Notes: generated from the sequence alone by a model not told the origin. Shown: positions 43,834 through 55,437, counted from the first letter of the stretch. The stretch is 64,000 nucleotides of DNA from Cryobacterium tepidiphilum (GCF_003716325.1 NZ_RDSR01000010.1:43675-107674), one strand, 5' to 3'. Translations and numbers: made by a program.

Positions 43834-43904
43834 CGAGCAGAAAAAATCGATCACGAAAAGATAAATGTGCCCGTTCCGGTGCAGAAAATGCCCGGCGGCT
43901 GCTC

Positions 43905-43910
43905 TAGGTT
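43905..43910 (+). promoter_or_regulatory. -10 element (TAGGTT), leaderless gluA start
   Basis: TAGGTT ends 7 nt before the ATG at 43918. The preceding 60 bp are unusually A-rich (43843-43867), as at a strong promoter. Confidence 0.5.
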
Positions 43911-43917
43911 GGAAAGC

Positions 43918-44706
43918 ATGCAGCCTACAGACCCGACACCGGCTACGTCGAACATCAACGTGCGCCGGGGCGAACCACTGGTCGTCGTCGATGACGTCAA
44001 CAAGCACTACGGGGACCTGCACGTCCTGAAGGACATCAACGCCGTGGTGAACCGGGGCGAGGTCGTCGTGGTCATCGGCCCGTCCGGCTCGGGCAAGTCC
44101 ACGCTCTGCCGCGCGATCAACCGGCTGGAGACCATCGACTCCGGTGTCATCAGCATCGACGGCAAGGAACTGCCCGCCGAGGGCAAGGCCCTCGCGAAGC
44201 TGCGCGCCGACGTGGGCATGGTGTTCCAGTCGTTCAACCTCTTCGCGCACAAGACCGTACTGGAGAACGTCACGCTCGGGCCGATCAAGGTGCGCGGCAT
44301 GTCGCGCAAGGACGCCGAGACCAAGGCGATGGAGCTTCTCGAGCGCGTCGGTGTCGCGAACCAGGCGAAGAAACTGCCGGCCCAGCTCTCTGGCGGTCAG
44401 CAGCAGCGCGTAGCCATCGCGCGCGCCCTGGCCATGAACCCCAAGGTGATCCTGCTCGACGAGCCCACCAGCGCCCTCGACCCTGAGATGATCAACGAGG
44501 TGCTCGAGGCCATGATCGACCTCGCCAACGACGGCATGACCATGGTCGTCGTCACCCATGAGATGGGGTTCGCCCGCAAGGCAGCCGACCGGGTCATCTT
44601 CATGGCCGACGGCGAGATCATCGAGGAAGCCACCCCGGAGCAGTTCTTCACCAATCCGCAGAGCTCGCGGGCGAAGGACTTCCTCTCCAAGCTCATCACC
44701 CACTAG
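43918..44706 (+). CDS. gluA: Glutamate ABC transporter ATP-binding protein
   Basis: ATPase of a polar-amino-acid importer, 262 residues. Walker A is GPSGSGKS (54-61), with signature [15 protein letters not shown] and Walker [12 protein letters not shown], then the H-loop [16 protein letters not shown]. It heads gluA-gluB-gluC-gluD, the order of the Corynebacterium glutamate uptake operon. I chose the ATG at 43918 over a GTG at 43867 because of the leaderless promoter and family length. Substrate could be glutamate, glutamine or aspartate. Confidence 0.94.
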   Translation: MQPTDPTPATSNINVRRGEPLVVVDDVNKHYGDLHVLKDINAVVNRGEVVVVIGPSGSGKSTLCRAINRLETIDSGVISIDGKELPAEGKALAKLRADVGMVFQSFNLFAHKTVLENVTLGPIKVRGMSRKDAETKAMELLERVGVANQAKKLPAQLSGGQQQRVAIARALAMNPKVILLDEPTSALDPEMINEVLEAMIDLANDGMTMVVVTHEMGFARKAADRVIFMADGEIIEEATPEQFFTNPQSSRAKDFLSKLITH

Positions 44707-44776
44707 CTCAACGCGCTCGTAGTCCTGCGAGTCACAACCCGGGGTGCACACGCCCCGACCAAGAAAGGGAAATCAC

Positions 44777-45685
44777 ATGCGCAAGAGAATGAGCCTCCTC
44801 GGGGCGGCGGCGGTCATCGCGATCGCCCTCACCGGGTGCTCCGGTGCCAACCCAGGCGGCGACAGCGGTTCCAGCGGCGGCTCCGGTGACGGCTCGGGCA
44901 GCAACGCGCCGTACGAGGTCGCGAGCAGCGTCGACCTCGAGGGCAGCCCGACCTATGACGCGATGAAGAAGCGCGGCAACGTCATCATCGGCGTGAAGGA
45001 AGACCAGCCCGGACTCGGCTACATGGACGCGGCCACCGGTAAGCGCACCGGCTTCGACGTCGAGATCGCCAAGTGGATCGCAGCGTCGCTCGGATTCGGC
45101 GAGGACAAGATCGAGTTCAAGGCCATCCCGAGCGCCAACCGCGAGTCGGCCATCGTGAACGGCGACATCGACTACTACGTCGGCACCTACTCCATCACCG
45201 ACAAGCGCAAGCAGCAGGTCGACTTCGCCGGCCCGTACTTCGTGACCGGCCAGGGCCTGCTCGTGAAGAAGGACAACACCGACATCACGAGCGAGAAGGA
45301 CCTCGCCGGCAAGAAGGTCTGCTCCGCGACCGGCTCCACGCCGATCCAGAACATCAAGGAGAACTTCCCCGACACGAAGACGGTGGAGTTCGACACCTAC
45401 TCGCAGTGCGTGGAGGCGCTCAAGGACGGCCAGGTCGACGCTGTCACGACGGATGCCGCCATCCTCATCGGCTACGCGGCGCAGGAGCCGGACGCACTCA
45501 AGGTGGTCGGCGAGCCGTTCACCGTCGAGAAGTACGGCGTCGGCCTGCCCAAGGGCGACGACGCGCTCCGTAAGTTCATCAACGACCTGTTCACCAACGG
45601 TGGCGACACCTGGCAGGCCATCTACGACGAGACGCTCGGACAGTCCGGCACCAAGGTCGAACAGCCCAAGGTCGAAGCGTACTGA
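44777..45685 (+). CDS. gluB: Glutamate ABC transporter substrate-binding lipoprotein
   Basis: Lipid-anchored extracellular receptor of 302 residues. Signal peptide with lipobox LTGC (cysteine 21), a Gly/Ser linker to about 45, then the SBP family 3 fold: KRGNVIIGVKEDQPGLGYMD, GFDVEIAKWIAASLGF, YYVGTYSITDKRKQQVDFAG and DAVTTDAAILIGYA. The ATG at 44777 has AAAGGGAAA upstream. A strong hairpin after the gene may keep its level above that of the permeases. Confidence 0.94.
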   Translation: MRKRMSLLGAAAVIAIALTGCSGANPGGDSGSSGGSGDGSGSNAPYEVASSVDLEGSPTYDAMKKRGNVIIGVKEDQPGLGYMDAATGKRTGFDVEIAKWIAASLGFGEDKIEFKAIPSANRESAIVNGDIDYYVGTYSITDKRKQQVDFAGPYFVTGQGLLVKKDNTDITSEKDLAGKKVCSATGSTPIQNIKENFPDTKTVEFDTYSQCVEALKDGQVDAVTTDAAILIGYAAQEPDALKVVGEPFTVEKYGVGLPKGDDALRKFINDLFTNGGDTWQAIYDETLGQSGTKVEQPKVEAY

Positions 45686-45697
45686 ACCGAATGAGGG

Positions 45698-45723
45698 TGG
45701 GGGCGTCCTGACGGGCGCCCCCA
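45698..45723 (+). terminator. Hairpin between gluB and gluC
   Basis: TGGGGGCG (45698-45705), a 10-nt loop, CGCCCCCA (45716-45723). No T-tract. A partial terminator or 3' stabiliser here would give more binding protein than permease, a common pattern in importer operons. Confidence 0.55.
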
Positions 45724-45772
45724 GCCTCGTTCCATCCCCTACCCGTGTCGACACAGAGAGGACCAGCAGGCC

Positions 45773-46420
45773 GTGGACACTCTGCTCAACAACCTTGACC
45801 TGTTCGTGGGCGGCTTCAAGACCACGCTGTTCCTCTTCGTGGTCTCAGCGTTCTTCGCGCTCATCATCGGTTCGGTCGTCGGCGCCATGCGCGTCTCGCC
45901 GGTGCCGGTGATGCGAGCGGTGGGCACCGTCTACGTCAACCTCATCCGCAACACCCCGCTGACGCTGTTGATGTTCTTCTTCGCGTTCGGATACCCGAAG
46001 CTCGACCTCGGCAACGTCTCCTACCCGACACTGGCCATCTTCGGGCTCAGCATCTACACGGCCACCTATGTCGCCGAGGTCGTGCGCTCGGGCTTCAACA
46101 CGGTGCCGAAGGGACAGGCAGAGGCGGCGCGCGCAATCGGCCTGCCCTTCTCGCAGACGATGTCGCTCGTGATCATGCCGCAGGCCTTCCGGGCCGTGAT
46201 CCCGCCCATGATGAGCGTCTTCATCGCCCTCCTGAAGAACACCACGATTGCCGCGGGCTTCTCGGTGGCCGAGGCCGGAGCCATCCGCGCGAACCTCTCC
46301 GAGCGCGGGGAGCCGGCACTGGTCGTGCTGCTGTGGGTCGCGCTCTTCTTCGTGATCCTCGTCGCCCTGCTCTCCCTGCTGCAGCGCTATCTCGAAAACA
46401 GATGGAGGGTGCTCCGATGA
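45773..46420 (+). CDS. gluC: Glutamate ABC transporter permease GluC
   Basis: Inner-membrane permease of 215 residues with about five helices and the HisM/HisQ-type signature: RNTPLTLLMFFFAFGYP and the EAA loop EVVRSGFNTVPKGQAEAARA then IGLPFSQ. GTG start at 45773 (GAGAGGACC upstream). Pairs with GluD to form the channel; ATGA overlap with gluD. Confidence 0.93.
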   Translation: MDTLLNNLDLFVGGFKTTLFLFVVSAFFALIIGSVVGAMRVSPVPVMRAVGTVYVNLIRNTPLTLLMFFFAFGYPKLDLGNVSYPTLAIFGLSIYTATYVAEVVRSGFNTVPKGQAEAARAIGLPFSQTMSLVIMPQAFRAVIPPMMSVFIALLKNTTIAAGFSVAEAGAIRANLSERGEPALVVLLWVALFFVILVALLSLLQRYLENRWRVLR

Positions 46421-47289
46421 GCGACACACTCTACGACGTCCCGGGTCCCCGGGCGAAAGCCCGGAACCGCGTTCTGGGGATCATCACGATCCTCGTGGTC
46501 GCTGCGATCTTGGCCTTCATCATCTACCGCTTCGCCGAGAGCGGGCAGTTCAGCGCCGCCAAGTGGCAGATCTTCACCTTCCCGCTTGTGTGGCAGAACG
46601 TGGGCATCGCGACCCTCGCCACGCTGGGCGCGTTCGCCCTTGCCGGCCTGCTCAGTCTGGTGCTCGGCCTCATCCTCTCGGTGGGCCGCATGTCCGAGCA
46701 CAAATGGGTGAGCATCCCGGTCACCCTGTTCATCGAGCTGTTCCGCGCCATTCCGGTGCTGATCCTCATGATGATCATGTACTACGGTCTTCCGCCGCTC
46801 GGGGTCGACTTCGTCACCCCGTTCGTCGCCGTCGTCACCGGGCTCACCCTCTACAACGGGTCGGTGCTCGCCGAGGTGTTCCGCAGCGGCGTCGAGTCGC
46901 TGCCCACCGGGCAGAAGGAAGCGGCGTATGCGATCGGGCTGCGCAAGAGCGGCGTCATGGCGCTCATCCTGTACCCGCAGGCCATCCGCGCCATGATGCC
47001 GGTGATCATCTCCCAGCTGGTCGTCGTGCTCAAGGACACCGCCCTCGGCTTCATCGTGACCTTCCACGAATTGCTGTACCTGGCCAAGTTCTACGGCAGC
47101 CAGTTCACCTACGACGCTCCGATCATCCCCACGACCCTCGTCTTCGGCACCATCTACATCATCCTCTGCCTCATCCTCTCCGGTGTCGCCAAGTGGGTCG
47201 AGGTGCGGAGCCGTCGCGGGCCAGGGTCTGCCATCTCGGCAGAGGTCGCTCGCACGCGCATCGTGGCCGCCGACGGCAGCGCGGCGTAG
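46417..47289 (+). CDS. gluD: Glutamate ABC transporter permease GluD
   Basis: Second permease of the importer, 290 residues. A cytoplasmic start and one helix (about 20-42) are followed by the five-helix permease domain with FRAIPVLILMMIMYYGLP and the EAA loop EVFRSGVESLPTGQKEAAYA then IGLRKSG. The ATG at 46417 overlaps the gluC stop. The tail is basic and short. Ends the gluABCD operon. Confidence 0.93.
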   Translation: MSDTLYDVPGPRAKARNRVLGIITILVVAAILAFIIYRFAESGQFSAAKWQIFTFPLVWQNVGIATLATLGAFALAGLLSLVLGLILSVGRMSEHKWVSIPVTLFIELFRAIPVLILMMIMYYGLPPLGVDFVTPFVAVVTGLTLYNGSVLAEVFRSGVESLPTGQKEAAYAIGLRKSGVMALILYPQAIRAMMPVIISQLVVVLKDTALGFIVTFHELLYLAKFYGSQFTYDAPIIPTTLVFGTIYIILCLILSGVAKWVEVRSRRGPGSAISAEVARTRIVAADGSAA

Positions 47290-47301
47290 CGACTGCACAA
47301 T

Positions 47302-47327
47302 ATCCTCACCCGTCATCCTCACCCGTC
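47302..47327 (+). repeat. 13-bp perfect tandem duplication
   Basis: atcctcacccgtc occurs twice in a row (47302-47314, 47315-47327) between gluD and pheS. Probably a slippage duplication. Confidence 0.7.
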
Positions 47328-47359
47328 GGGGCTCCGACACGGTGCAAGCAGCGGTTCGA

Positions 47360-47365
47360 TAGGAT
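47360..47365 (+). promoter_or_regulatory. -10 element (TAGGAT) of pheS
   Basis: TAGGAT ends 8 nt before the GTG at 47374; near-leaderless. I see no attenuator with a Phe-rich leader peptide. Confidence 0.45.
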
Positions 47366-47373
47366 TGGTCCTC

Positions 47374-48414
47374 GTGTCCGATCCCACCGAAATCACCGAA
47401 CCCGTCGTGAATGCCGCCGTCGATGCGGCACTGGCTGCCATCGCCGCCGCCACGGATTCCACCGCCCTCAAGGTTGTGCGCTCCGAGCACGCGGGGGAGG
47501 GATCACCGCTCGCGACGCTCAACGCGCTCATGCGGAGCGTGCCCAAGGACCAGAAGGCCGTCGCCGGCAAGCTCATCGGCCAGGCGCGCGGCCGGGTCGC
47601 GCAGGCGCTGTCCGCGCGGGAGGACGAGATCGCGACGTCCGAGGCGCGCGCCCAGCTCGCCGCCGAAACCGTGGACGTCACCGCCGCGGCCTCCACCTGG
47701 CGGGCCGGGGCGCGGCATCCGATCGCCCTTCTGCAGGAGCGCATCGCCGACGTCTTCGTGGGCATGGGCTGGGAGATCGCCGAAGGCCCGGAACTCGAGA
47801 GCGAGTGGTTCAACTTCGACGCCCTCAACTTCGACGAGGACCACCCGGCCCGCGCCATGCAGGACACCTTCTTCATTGAGCCCACCAGCGCGCACCTGGT
47901 GCTGCGCACGCACACCTCACCGGTGCAGTTGCGCTCCCTGCTCAACAACGAGCTGCCGGTGTACCGCATCGCCCCCGGCCGGGTCTACCGCACCGACGAG
48001 CTCGACGCCACGCACACGCCCGTCTTCCACCAGACCGAGGGCATCGCCGTCGACAAGGGGCTGACCATGGCGCACCTGCGCGGCACGCTCGACCACTTCG
48101 TGAAGGCGATGTTCGGCGACGAGGCGAAGGTGCGCCTGCGGCCGAACTACTTCCCGTTCACCGAGCCGAGCGCCGAGCTCGACCTCTGGCACCCCACGTT
48201 CAAGGGCGGCGCGCGTTGGATCGAGTGGGGCGGATGCGGCATGGTCAACGCCAACGTGCTCCGCTCGGCCGGCATCGACCCCGACGTCTACTCCGGGTTC
48301 GCCTTCGGCGTCGGCATCGACCGCGCCGTGATGTTCCGCAACGATGTGAAGGATATGCACGACATGGTCGAAGGCGACGTGAGGTTCAGCCAGCAGTTCG
48401 GGATGGCCGTCTGA
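47374..48414 (+). CDS. pheS: Phenylalanine--tRNA ligase alpha subunit
   Basis: Catalytic subunit of the (alpha-beta)2 enzyme that charges tRNA-Phe. It has 346 residues: an N-terminal helical arm (about 1-90) that contacts tRNA, then the class II core with HPIALLQERIADVFVGMGW, FNFDALNFDEDHPAR, RTHTSPVQLR, YRTDELDATHTPVFHQ and FAFGVGIDRAVMFR (motif 3). GTG start at 47374. The stop overlaps the pheT ATG by 1 nt. Confidence 0.97.
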   Translation: MSDPTEITEPVVNAAVDAALAAIAAATDSTALKVVRSEHAGEGSPLATLNALMRSVPKDQKAVAGKLIGQARGRVAQALSAREDEIATSEARAQLAAETVDVTAAASTWRAGARHPIALLQERIADVFVGMGWEIAEGPELESEWFNFDALNFDEDHPARAMQDTFFIEPTSAHLVLRTHTSPVQLRSLLNNELPVYRIAPGRVYRTDELDATHTPVFHQTEGIAVDKGLTMAHLRGTLDHFVKAMFGDEAKVRLRPNYFPFTEPSAELDLWHPTFKGGARWIEWGGCGMVNANVLRSAGIDPDVYSGFAFGVGIDRAVMFRNDVKDMHDMVEGDVRFSQQFGMAV

Positions 48415-50954
48415 TGCGCATCCCCCTGAGCTGGCTCGCCGAATACGTCGACCTCGAACCCGGCAGCACCCCCGAGGACGTGCACGCCGCGCTCGTGAGC
48501 GTCGGCTTCGAAGAAGAAGACATCCACCGCTTCGAACTGACCGGTCCCATCGTGGTCGGCCAGGTGCTGTCGGCGGAGCCCGAACCGCAGTCGAACGGCA
48601 AGACCATCAACTGGTGCCAGGTGCGGGTCGCCCCGGAGGGCACCGAGACCGCGGCAGACGGCGGGCCCGCCGTGCACGGCATCGTCTGCGGCGCGCACAA
48701 TTTCGGCGCCGGCGACAAGGTCGTCGTGACCCTGCCCGGCGCTGTCCTGCCCGGCCCGTTCCCGATCGCCGCCCGCAAGACCTACGGCCACGTCTCCGAC
48801 GGCATGATCGCGTCGGCCCGGGAACTCGGCCTCGGCGACGAGCACGACGGCATCCTGCGACTGGCCGACCTCGGCCTCGACCCCGAGATCGGCACGGATG
48901 CGATCCGCCTGCTGGGCCTGGACGACGCCGCCGTCGAGATCAACGTCACGCCCGACCGCGGCTACGCGTTCTCGATCCGCGGCGTCGCCCGGGAGTACGC
49001 GCACGCCACCGGCGCCGCCTTCCGCGACCCGGCGCTCGCGCTGCCGGAGACGGCGCCCGGCGCCGGCTTCCCGGTCGTCATCGACGACCGCGCGCCGGTG
49101 CGCGACCGCGCGGGCGTGAACGTGTTCGTCACCCGCGTCGTGCGGGGCGTCGACCCCGGCCGGCCGACCCCGGCGTGGATGATCGCGCGCCTGAAGCTCG
49201 CCGGCATCCGTTCGATCTCGCTCATCGTCGACATCACCAATTACGTCATGCTCGAGCTCGGGCAGCCGATCCACGCCTACGACCTCGACACGCTCTCCGG
49301 CGGCCTCACCGTGCGCCGCGCGGAGCCCGGCGAGAAGCTGACGACCCTCGACGACCAGGTGCGCACGCTCAGCCCGGAAGACCTGCTGATCACCGACGAG
49401 TCCGGCCCGATCGGCCTCGCCGGTGTCATGGGCGGCGCCACGACCGAGATCGGCGCCGAGACCCGCAACGTGCTGGTCGAGGCGGCGAACTTCGACCCGG
49501 TGTCGATCGCCCGCACCGCACGCCGGCACAAGCTGCCGAGCGAGGCGTCGAAGCGCTTCGAGCGCGGCGTGGACCCGGCCGTCGCCATGGTCGCCGCTGC
49601 CCGCGTGGTGCAGCTGCTCGTCGAGTTGGCCGGGGGAGAGGCCGACGACCTCGGCTCGCTGCACGACACCACCACGGATGCGTCGCCCATCGAGCTGCCC
49701 GCCGGCTTCATCTCCGGCCTGATCGGCTACGACTACTCGACCGACGAGGTGCGGTCGGCGCTCGCCGAGATCGGCGCCTCCATCGAGAAGACCTCCGAAG
49801 GGCTCTCGGTCACCCCGCCCAGCTGGCGGCCCGACCTCACCGACAAGTGGACCCTCGCCGAGGAAGTGGCCCGACTCATCGGGTACGAGCGCATCCCCTC
49901 GGTGCTGCCCGTGGCGCCCCCCGGCCGCGGACTCACCCGCACCCAGGCGCTCCGCCGCACGGTGGCCAACACGCTCGCGGCCGCCGGCCACACCGAGGTG
50001 CTCGCCTACCCGTTCGTGTCCGCGCACGCCAACGAGCTGTTCGGGGCCGTGACGGGTGGAAAAGCGGTGGCGCAGATCCGCGTCGCCAACCCCCTCGACG
50101 GTGAAGCGCCGTTCCTGCGCCGCTCGATCCTGCCCGGCCTGCTGCAGGTCGCGCACCGCAACCGCTCCCGGGGCCTGACGGACCTGGCGATCTTCGAGCT
50201 CGGCGTCGTGTTCCGCCCGGAGCCCGGCGTCAGCTACGGCAGCCCGATCGTGCCGCCCGGGGCCGTGCGCCCGAGTGAGCAGGTGCTCGCGAAGCTGAAC
50301 GCGGGCATCCCGCCGCAGCCGCTGTTCCTCGGCGTCGTGCTCACCGGCAACATGGTGCGGCACCAGCCCGGGCAGGCCGCCGTCGCCGCCGGCTGGCGCG
50401 ACGCCCTGAGCGCCGTGGCGCAGGTCGCACTCGCGGCCGGGGTCGAGATCCACGTGCGCCAGGGCGCGCACCAGGCCATGCACCCGGGCCGCACCGCCGA
50501 GCTGACGGTGACAACGGATGCCGGCGAGCAGGTCGTCGGATACGCCGGGGAGCTGCTGCCGGCCGTGGCCCGCGAGTTCGAGCTGCCCGGCGTCGTCGGC
50601 GTCGTCGAGATCGACCTCTCGGGCGTCCTCGCCCGGGCCGGCGCGACGCTCACCGCGAAGCCGATCGGCACGATGCCCGCCGCGACGCAGGACCTCTCGC
50701 TCGTCGTCGACGCCTCCGTGCCGGCGGCCGCCGTGCGCCAGGCCGTCATCGACGGCGCCGGCAAGCTCCTCGAGAGCGCCGACCTCGTCGACGACTACCG
50801 CGGCCACGGCGTGCCCGACGGCCGCAAGTCGCTCACGTTCGCGCTGCGCTTCCGCGCCGCCGATCGCACACTCACCGCCGCGGAGGCCAGTGAGGCCAAG
50901 CTCGCAGGCGTCGCCGTCGCCGCAGCCCGCTTCGACGCCACCCTCCGCGAGTAG
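48414..50954 (+). CDS. pheT: Phenylalanine--tRNA ligase beta subunit
   Basis: Structural and editing subunit, 846 residues. In order: MRIPLSWLAEYVDLE start, the EMAP-like tRNA-binding domain (about 40-155), B3/B4 editing domain (LIVDITNYVMLELGQPIHAY), B5 domain (from about 430), the inactive class II-like core, and the C-terminal anticodon-binding FDX domain (PAATQDLSLVVDASVPAAAV). The ATG overlaps the pheS stop (TGATG). Confidence 0.97.
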   Translation: MRIPLSWLAEYVDLEPGSTPEDVHAALVSVGFEEEDIHRFELTGPIVVGQVLSAEPEPQSNGKTINWCQVRVAPEGTETAADGGPAVHGIVCGAHNFGAGDKVVVTLPGAVLPGPFPIAARKTYGHVSDGMIASARELGLGDEHDGILRLADLGLDPEIGTDAIRLLGLDDAAVEINVTPDRGYAFSIRGVAREYAHATGAAFRDPALALPETAPGAGFPVVIDDRAPVRDRAGVNVFVTRVVRGVDPGRPTPAWMIARLKLAGIRSISLIVDITNYVMLELGQPIHAYDLDTLSGGLTVRRAEPGEKLTTLDDQVRTLSPEDLLITDESGPIGLAGVMGGATTEIGAETRNVLVEAANFDPVSIARTARRHKLPSEASKRFERGVDPAVAMVAAARVVQLLVELAGGEADDLGSLHDTTTDASPIELPAGFISGLIGYDYSTDEVRSALAEIGASIEKTSEGLSVTPPSWRPDLTDKWTLAEEVARLIGYERIPSVLPVAPPGRGLTRTQALRRTVANTLAAAGHTEVLAYPFVSAHANELFGAVTGGKAVAQIRVANPLDGEAPFLRRSILPGLLQVAHRNRSRGLTDLAIFELGVVFRPEPGVSYGSPIVPPGAVRPSEQVLAKLNAGIPPQPLFLGVVLTGNMVRHQPGQAAVAAGWRDALSAVAQVALAAGVEIHVRQGAHQAMHPGRTAELTVTTDAGEQVVGYAGELLPAVAREFELPGVVGVVEIDLSGVLARAGATLTAKPIGTMPAATQDLSLVVDASVPAAAVRQAVIDGAGKLLESADLVDDYRGHGVPDGRKSLTFALRFRAADRTLTAAEASEAKLAGVAVAAARFDATLRE

Positions 50955-50989
50955 GCGCCGCCCCGCACCTGCGCCGCCCCGCCCCACCA

Positions 50990-51036
50990 CCCCACGCCGA
51001 AGGGGCGCCGCGGGCGGGTGTGGCGCGGGCGTGGGG
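50990..51036. terminator. Inverted repeat after pheT
   Basis: CCCCACGCC (50990-50998) pairs with GGCGTGGGG (51028-51036) in a very G/C-rich stretch. The 29-nt loop makes this a weak terminator candidate. The rest of the 181-bp gap holds only the argC promoter. Confidence 0.35.
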
Positions 51037-51123
51037 GCGGGTGCGGTTTGACGCGGCCAGCGGCGCAGGGCAGCGACGAACTGAGGCAACGGATGCCGCG
51101 ACGAGGCCGCCGCCGCGAGCTAC

Positions 51124-51129
51124 TACATT
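51124..51129 (+). promoter_or_regulatory. -10 element (TACATT), leaderless argC start
   Basis: TACATT ends 6 nt before the argC ATG at 51136. No clear ArgR palindrome is seen next to it. Confidence 0.5.
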
Positions 51130-51135
51130 TGACGT

Positions 51136-52179
51136 ATGGGCTTTTCGGTGGCGGTGGCAGGGGCGAGCGGATACGCGGGCGGTGAGTTGCTCCGCCTGAT
51201 CGCGGCGCATCCCGACCTTGAGGTGCGCACGGTCACGGCGCACAGCAACAGCGGACAGCGGCTCATCGACGTGCAGCCGCACCTGCGATCCCTCTCCCAC
51301 CTCAGCCTCGTCGACACCACGGCCGAGAACCTCGCCGGGCATGACGTCGTCTTCCTCGCCCTGCCGCACGGCGCCTCCGGGGAGCTCGCCGCCCAGCTCT
51401 CCGACGACACCCTCGTCGTCGACTGCGGTGCCGACCACCGCATCGAGAGCGGCGACGACTGGGCCGCTTTCTACGGCGGCGAGCACCACGGCGCCTGGGT
51501 GTACGGCGTGCCGGAGCTGCCCGTGCTGGGCGGCCGGCAGCGCGAACGCATCGCGCACGTGCGCCGGATCGCGGCGCCGGGATGCAATGCCAGCACCGTC
51601 GCTCTCGCCCTGGCCCCCGGCATCCGTGGCAATGTCATCGAAGAACGCGACCTCGTCGCCGTGCTCGCCGTCGGGCCGTCCGGCGCCGGCAAGAGCCTCA
51701 AGCTGCCGAACCTCGCGAGCGAGGTGCTCGGCTCGGCGAACCCGTACGCGGTCGGCGGCGTGCACCGGCACATCCCCGAGATCCTGCAGAGCCTGCGCTG
51801 GGCCGGCGCCACCACTCCCAGCATCTCCTTCACCCCGGTGATCGTGCCCATGTCCCGCGGCATCCTCGCCACCGTCACCGCCCGCGCCGCCCCGGGTGTC
51901 AGCGCCGCCGACGTGCGCGCCGCCTGGGAGCGGGCGTACGCGAACGAGCCGTTCGTGCAGTTGCTGCCGGAGGGGCACTTCCCGCGGACAGCCGACGTTC
52001 TCGGCGCCAACACCTGCCTCATCGGCCTCGCCGTCGACGAGGCCGCCGGGCGCGTGGTGGTCATCGCCGCCGTGGACAACCTCGTCAAGGGCACGGCCGG
52101 CGCCGCCATCCAGTCCGCCAACCTCGCCCTCGGGCTGCCGGAGACCACCGGCCTCAGCATGAACGGAGTAGCGCCGTGA
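51136..52179 (+). CDS. argC: N-acetyl-gamma-glutamyl-phosphate reductase
   Basis: Third step of arginine synthesis, NADPH-dependent. It has 347 residues, N-terminal nucleotide loop [10 protein letters not shown] (8-17), nucleophile C150 in AAPGCNAST, and [12 protein letters not shown] and GVHRHIPEI in the substrate domain. First gene of argCJBD. Overlaps argJ by GTGA. Confidence 0.96.
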   Translation: MGFSVAVAGASGYAGGELLRLIAAHPDLEVRTVTAHSNSGQRLIDVQPHLRSLSHLSLVDTTAENLAGHDVVFLALPHGASGELAAQLSDDTLVVDCGADHRIESGDDWAAFYGGEHHGAWVYGVPELPVLGGRQRERIAHVRRIAAPGCNASTVALALAPGIRGNVIEERDLVAVLAVGPSGAGKSLKLPNLASEVLGSANPYAVGGVHRHIPEILQSLRWAGATTPSISFTPVIVPMSRGILATVTARAAPGVSAADVRAAWERAYANEPFVQLLPEGHFPRTADVLGANTCLIGLAVDEAAGRVVVIAAVDNLVKGTAGAAIQSANLALGLPETTGLSMNGVAP

Positions 52180-53348
52180 GCGTGACAGCACCCGCCGGTT
52201 TCGCGGCGGCCGGCACCGAGGCGGGGCTGAAGAAGTCCGGCGGCCTCGACCTGGCCATCGTGCAGAACCTCGGCCCGGCATCCGCTGCCGCCGCGGTCTT
52301 CACCAGCAACCGCTGCCTCGCGAACCCGGTGATCTGGAGCAAGCAGGTCATCGCCGACGGCGTGGTGAGCGCCATCGTGCTGAACTCCGGCGGCGCCAAC
52401 TGCTACACCGGCAGCCAGGGCTTCCAGGCCACGCACGCCACCGCCGAGGCCGTTGCCGAACACCTCGGCGTCTCCTCCGGCGACGTGCTGGTCTGCTCCA
52501 CGGGCCTCATCGGCGAGCAGCTCGACCTCGACGCGGTGACCGCGGGTGTCGCATCCGCTGCAGGCGAGCTCAGAGCGGATGCCGCGCGCACGCCCGACGC
52601 GGGCCTCGCCGCCGCGCGGGCCATCATGACCACCGACACGCGGCCCAAGGAGGCTCTGCACCGGGCACCCACCGGCTGGACGATCGGCGGCATGGCGAAG
52701 GGCGCCGGCATGCTCGCCCCGGGACTGGCCACCATGCTCGTCGTGCTCACCACGGACGCGCAGCTGTCTTCCGCGCAGCTCGACGTCGCGCTCCGCGAAG
52801 CCACCCGGCTCACCTTCGACCGGCTCGACTCCGACGGCTGCATGTCGACCAACGACACCGTGAGCCTGCTCGCCTCCGGCGCGAGCGGCATCGAGGCCGA
52901 CCTCACCGAGTTCACCGAGGCACTCACCGCGGTCTGCCAGGACCTCACCCGGCAGCTGCAGGCAGATGCCGAGGGCGCCGCCCACGACGTCGCCATCGAG
53001 GTGCGCGGCGCCAAGACGGAGCACGACGCGGTCGACGTCGCCCGCGCCGTCTCGCGCAGCAACCTGTTCAAGACCGCCATCTACGGCAACGACCCCAACT
53101 GGGGCCGGGTGCTCGCCGCGGTCGGCACGACGGATGCCGCCTTCGACCCGTACAACATCGACGTCGCCATCAACGGGGTGCAGGTGTGCAGCGGGGGAGA
53201 GCCCGACCAACCGCGCGAGCGCGTCGACCTCACGCCCCGCGACGTGACCGTCATCATCGACCTGCACAAGGGCGGCGAGACCGCGACCATCTGGACGAAC
53301 GACCTCACCCACGAGTACGTCGAAGAGAACAGCGCGTACTCGAGTTGA
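52176..53348 (+). CDS. argJ: Glutamate N-acetyltransferase / ornithine acetyltransferase
   Basis: Recycles the acetyl group from acetylornithine to glutamate, making the pathway cyclic. The 390-residue precursor self-cleaves before T186 in [13 protein letters not shown], giving alpha and beta chains. Other hallmarks are [22 protein letters not shown] and [17 protein letters not shown] start within the argC stop. Whether it also uses acetyl-CoA (bifunctional) cannot be read from sequence. Confidence 0.96.
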   Translation: MSVTAPAGFAAAGTEAGLKKSGGLDLAIVQNLGPASAAAAVFTSNRCLANPVIWSKQVIADGVVSAIVLNSGGANCYTGSQGFQATHATAEAVAEHLGVSSGDVLVCSTGLIGEQLDLDAVTAGVASAAGELRADAARTPDAGLAAARAIMTTDTRPKEALHRAPTGWTIGGMAKGAGMLAPGLATMLVVLTTDAQLSSAQLDVALREATRLTFDRLDSDGCMSTNDTVSLLASGASGIEADLTEFTEALTAVCQDLTRQLQADAEGAAHDVAIEVRGAKTEHDAVDVARAVSRSNLFKTAIYGNDPNWGRVLAAVGTTDAAFDPYNIDVAINGVQVCSGGEPDQPRERVDLTPRDVTVIIDLHKGGETATIWTNDLTHEYVEENSAYSS

Positions 53349-54246
53349 CCGGCCACGACGATCTCCAGGCCGAGCGCGACGAGGCAGCCGTCAAGGCGGC
53401 GACGCTCATCGAGTCGCTGTCCTGGCTGAAACGGTTCCACGGGCAGATCATCGTGGTGAAGTTCGGCGGCAACGCCATGGTCAGCGAGGAACTGCAGCGC
53501 AGCTTCGCCGAGGACATGGTCTACCTGCGCTACGCCGGCATTCGCCCCGTCGTGGTGCACGGCGGCGGCCCGCAGATCTCGGCCATGCTCGAGCGGCTCG
53601 GCATCGAGAGCGAATTCCGCGGCGGATACCGCGTGACGACACCCGAAACCATGAACGTCGTGCGCATGGTGCTGACCGGGCAGGTGAACCGCGAGCTCGT
53701 CGGCCACATCAACGAGCACGGCCCGCTCGCTGCCGGCCTGTCGGGGGAGGACGCGGGCCTCTTCCAGGCCCGCAAGCAGGGCATCGTGGTCGACGGCGAA
53801 CCGGTGGACCTCGGCCTGGTCGGTGAAGTCACCGGCGTCGACCCGCAGTCCGTGCACGCGCAGCTGGCGGCCGGGCGCATCCCGGTCATCTCCTCCATCG
53901 CGCCCGACACCGCGACGCCCGGCCAGAGCCTGAACGTCAACGCCGATGCAGCCGCCGCCGCGCTCGCCGTGGCGCTCGGGGCGGCCAAGCTCGTCATCCT
54001 CACCGATGTCGCCGGCCTCTACAGCGACTGGCCCAACCGGGAGTCGCTGGTCTCCGTCATCCGCTCGGATGCCTTGCGCGAGCTGCTCCCGTCGCTGGAG
54101 TCGGGCATGATCCCCAAGATGACCGCCTGCCTCGACGCCGTCGACGGCGGCGTGCCGAAGGCGGCCATCATCGACGGACGGGTGCCGCACTCGATCCTGC
54201 TCGAGGTCTTCACCCACAGCGGCATCGGCACGGAGGTGGTTTCGTA

Positions 54247-54247
<1 letters not shown>
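53345..54247 (+). CDS. argB: Acetylglutamate kinase
   Basis: Phosphorylates N-acetylglutamate, often the arginine-inhibited step. It has 300 residues with [20 protein letters not shown] and [20 protein letters not shown], and the N-terminal helix [16 protein letters not shown], present in arginine-sensitive hexameric forms. It starts at a TTG (53345) overlapping the argJ stop as TTGA. This rare start in a tightly coupled operon suggests translation depends on re-initiation after argJ. Confidence 0.95.

Positions 54248-55437
<1,190 letters not shown>

Noticed and set aside
48288..51089. 933-codon open frame antisense to pheT
   Set aside because: Same codon-bias artefact; no domain and a complete sense gene.
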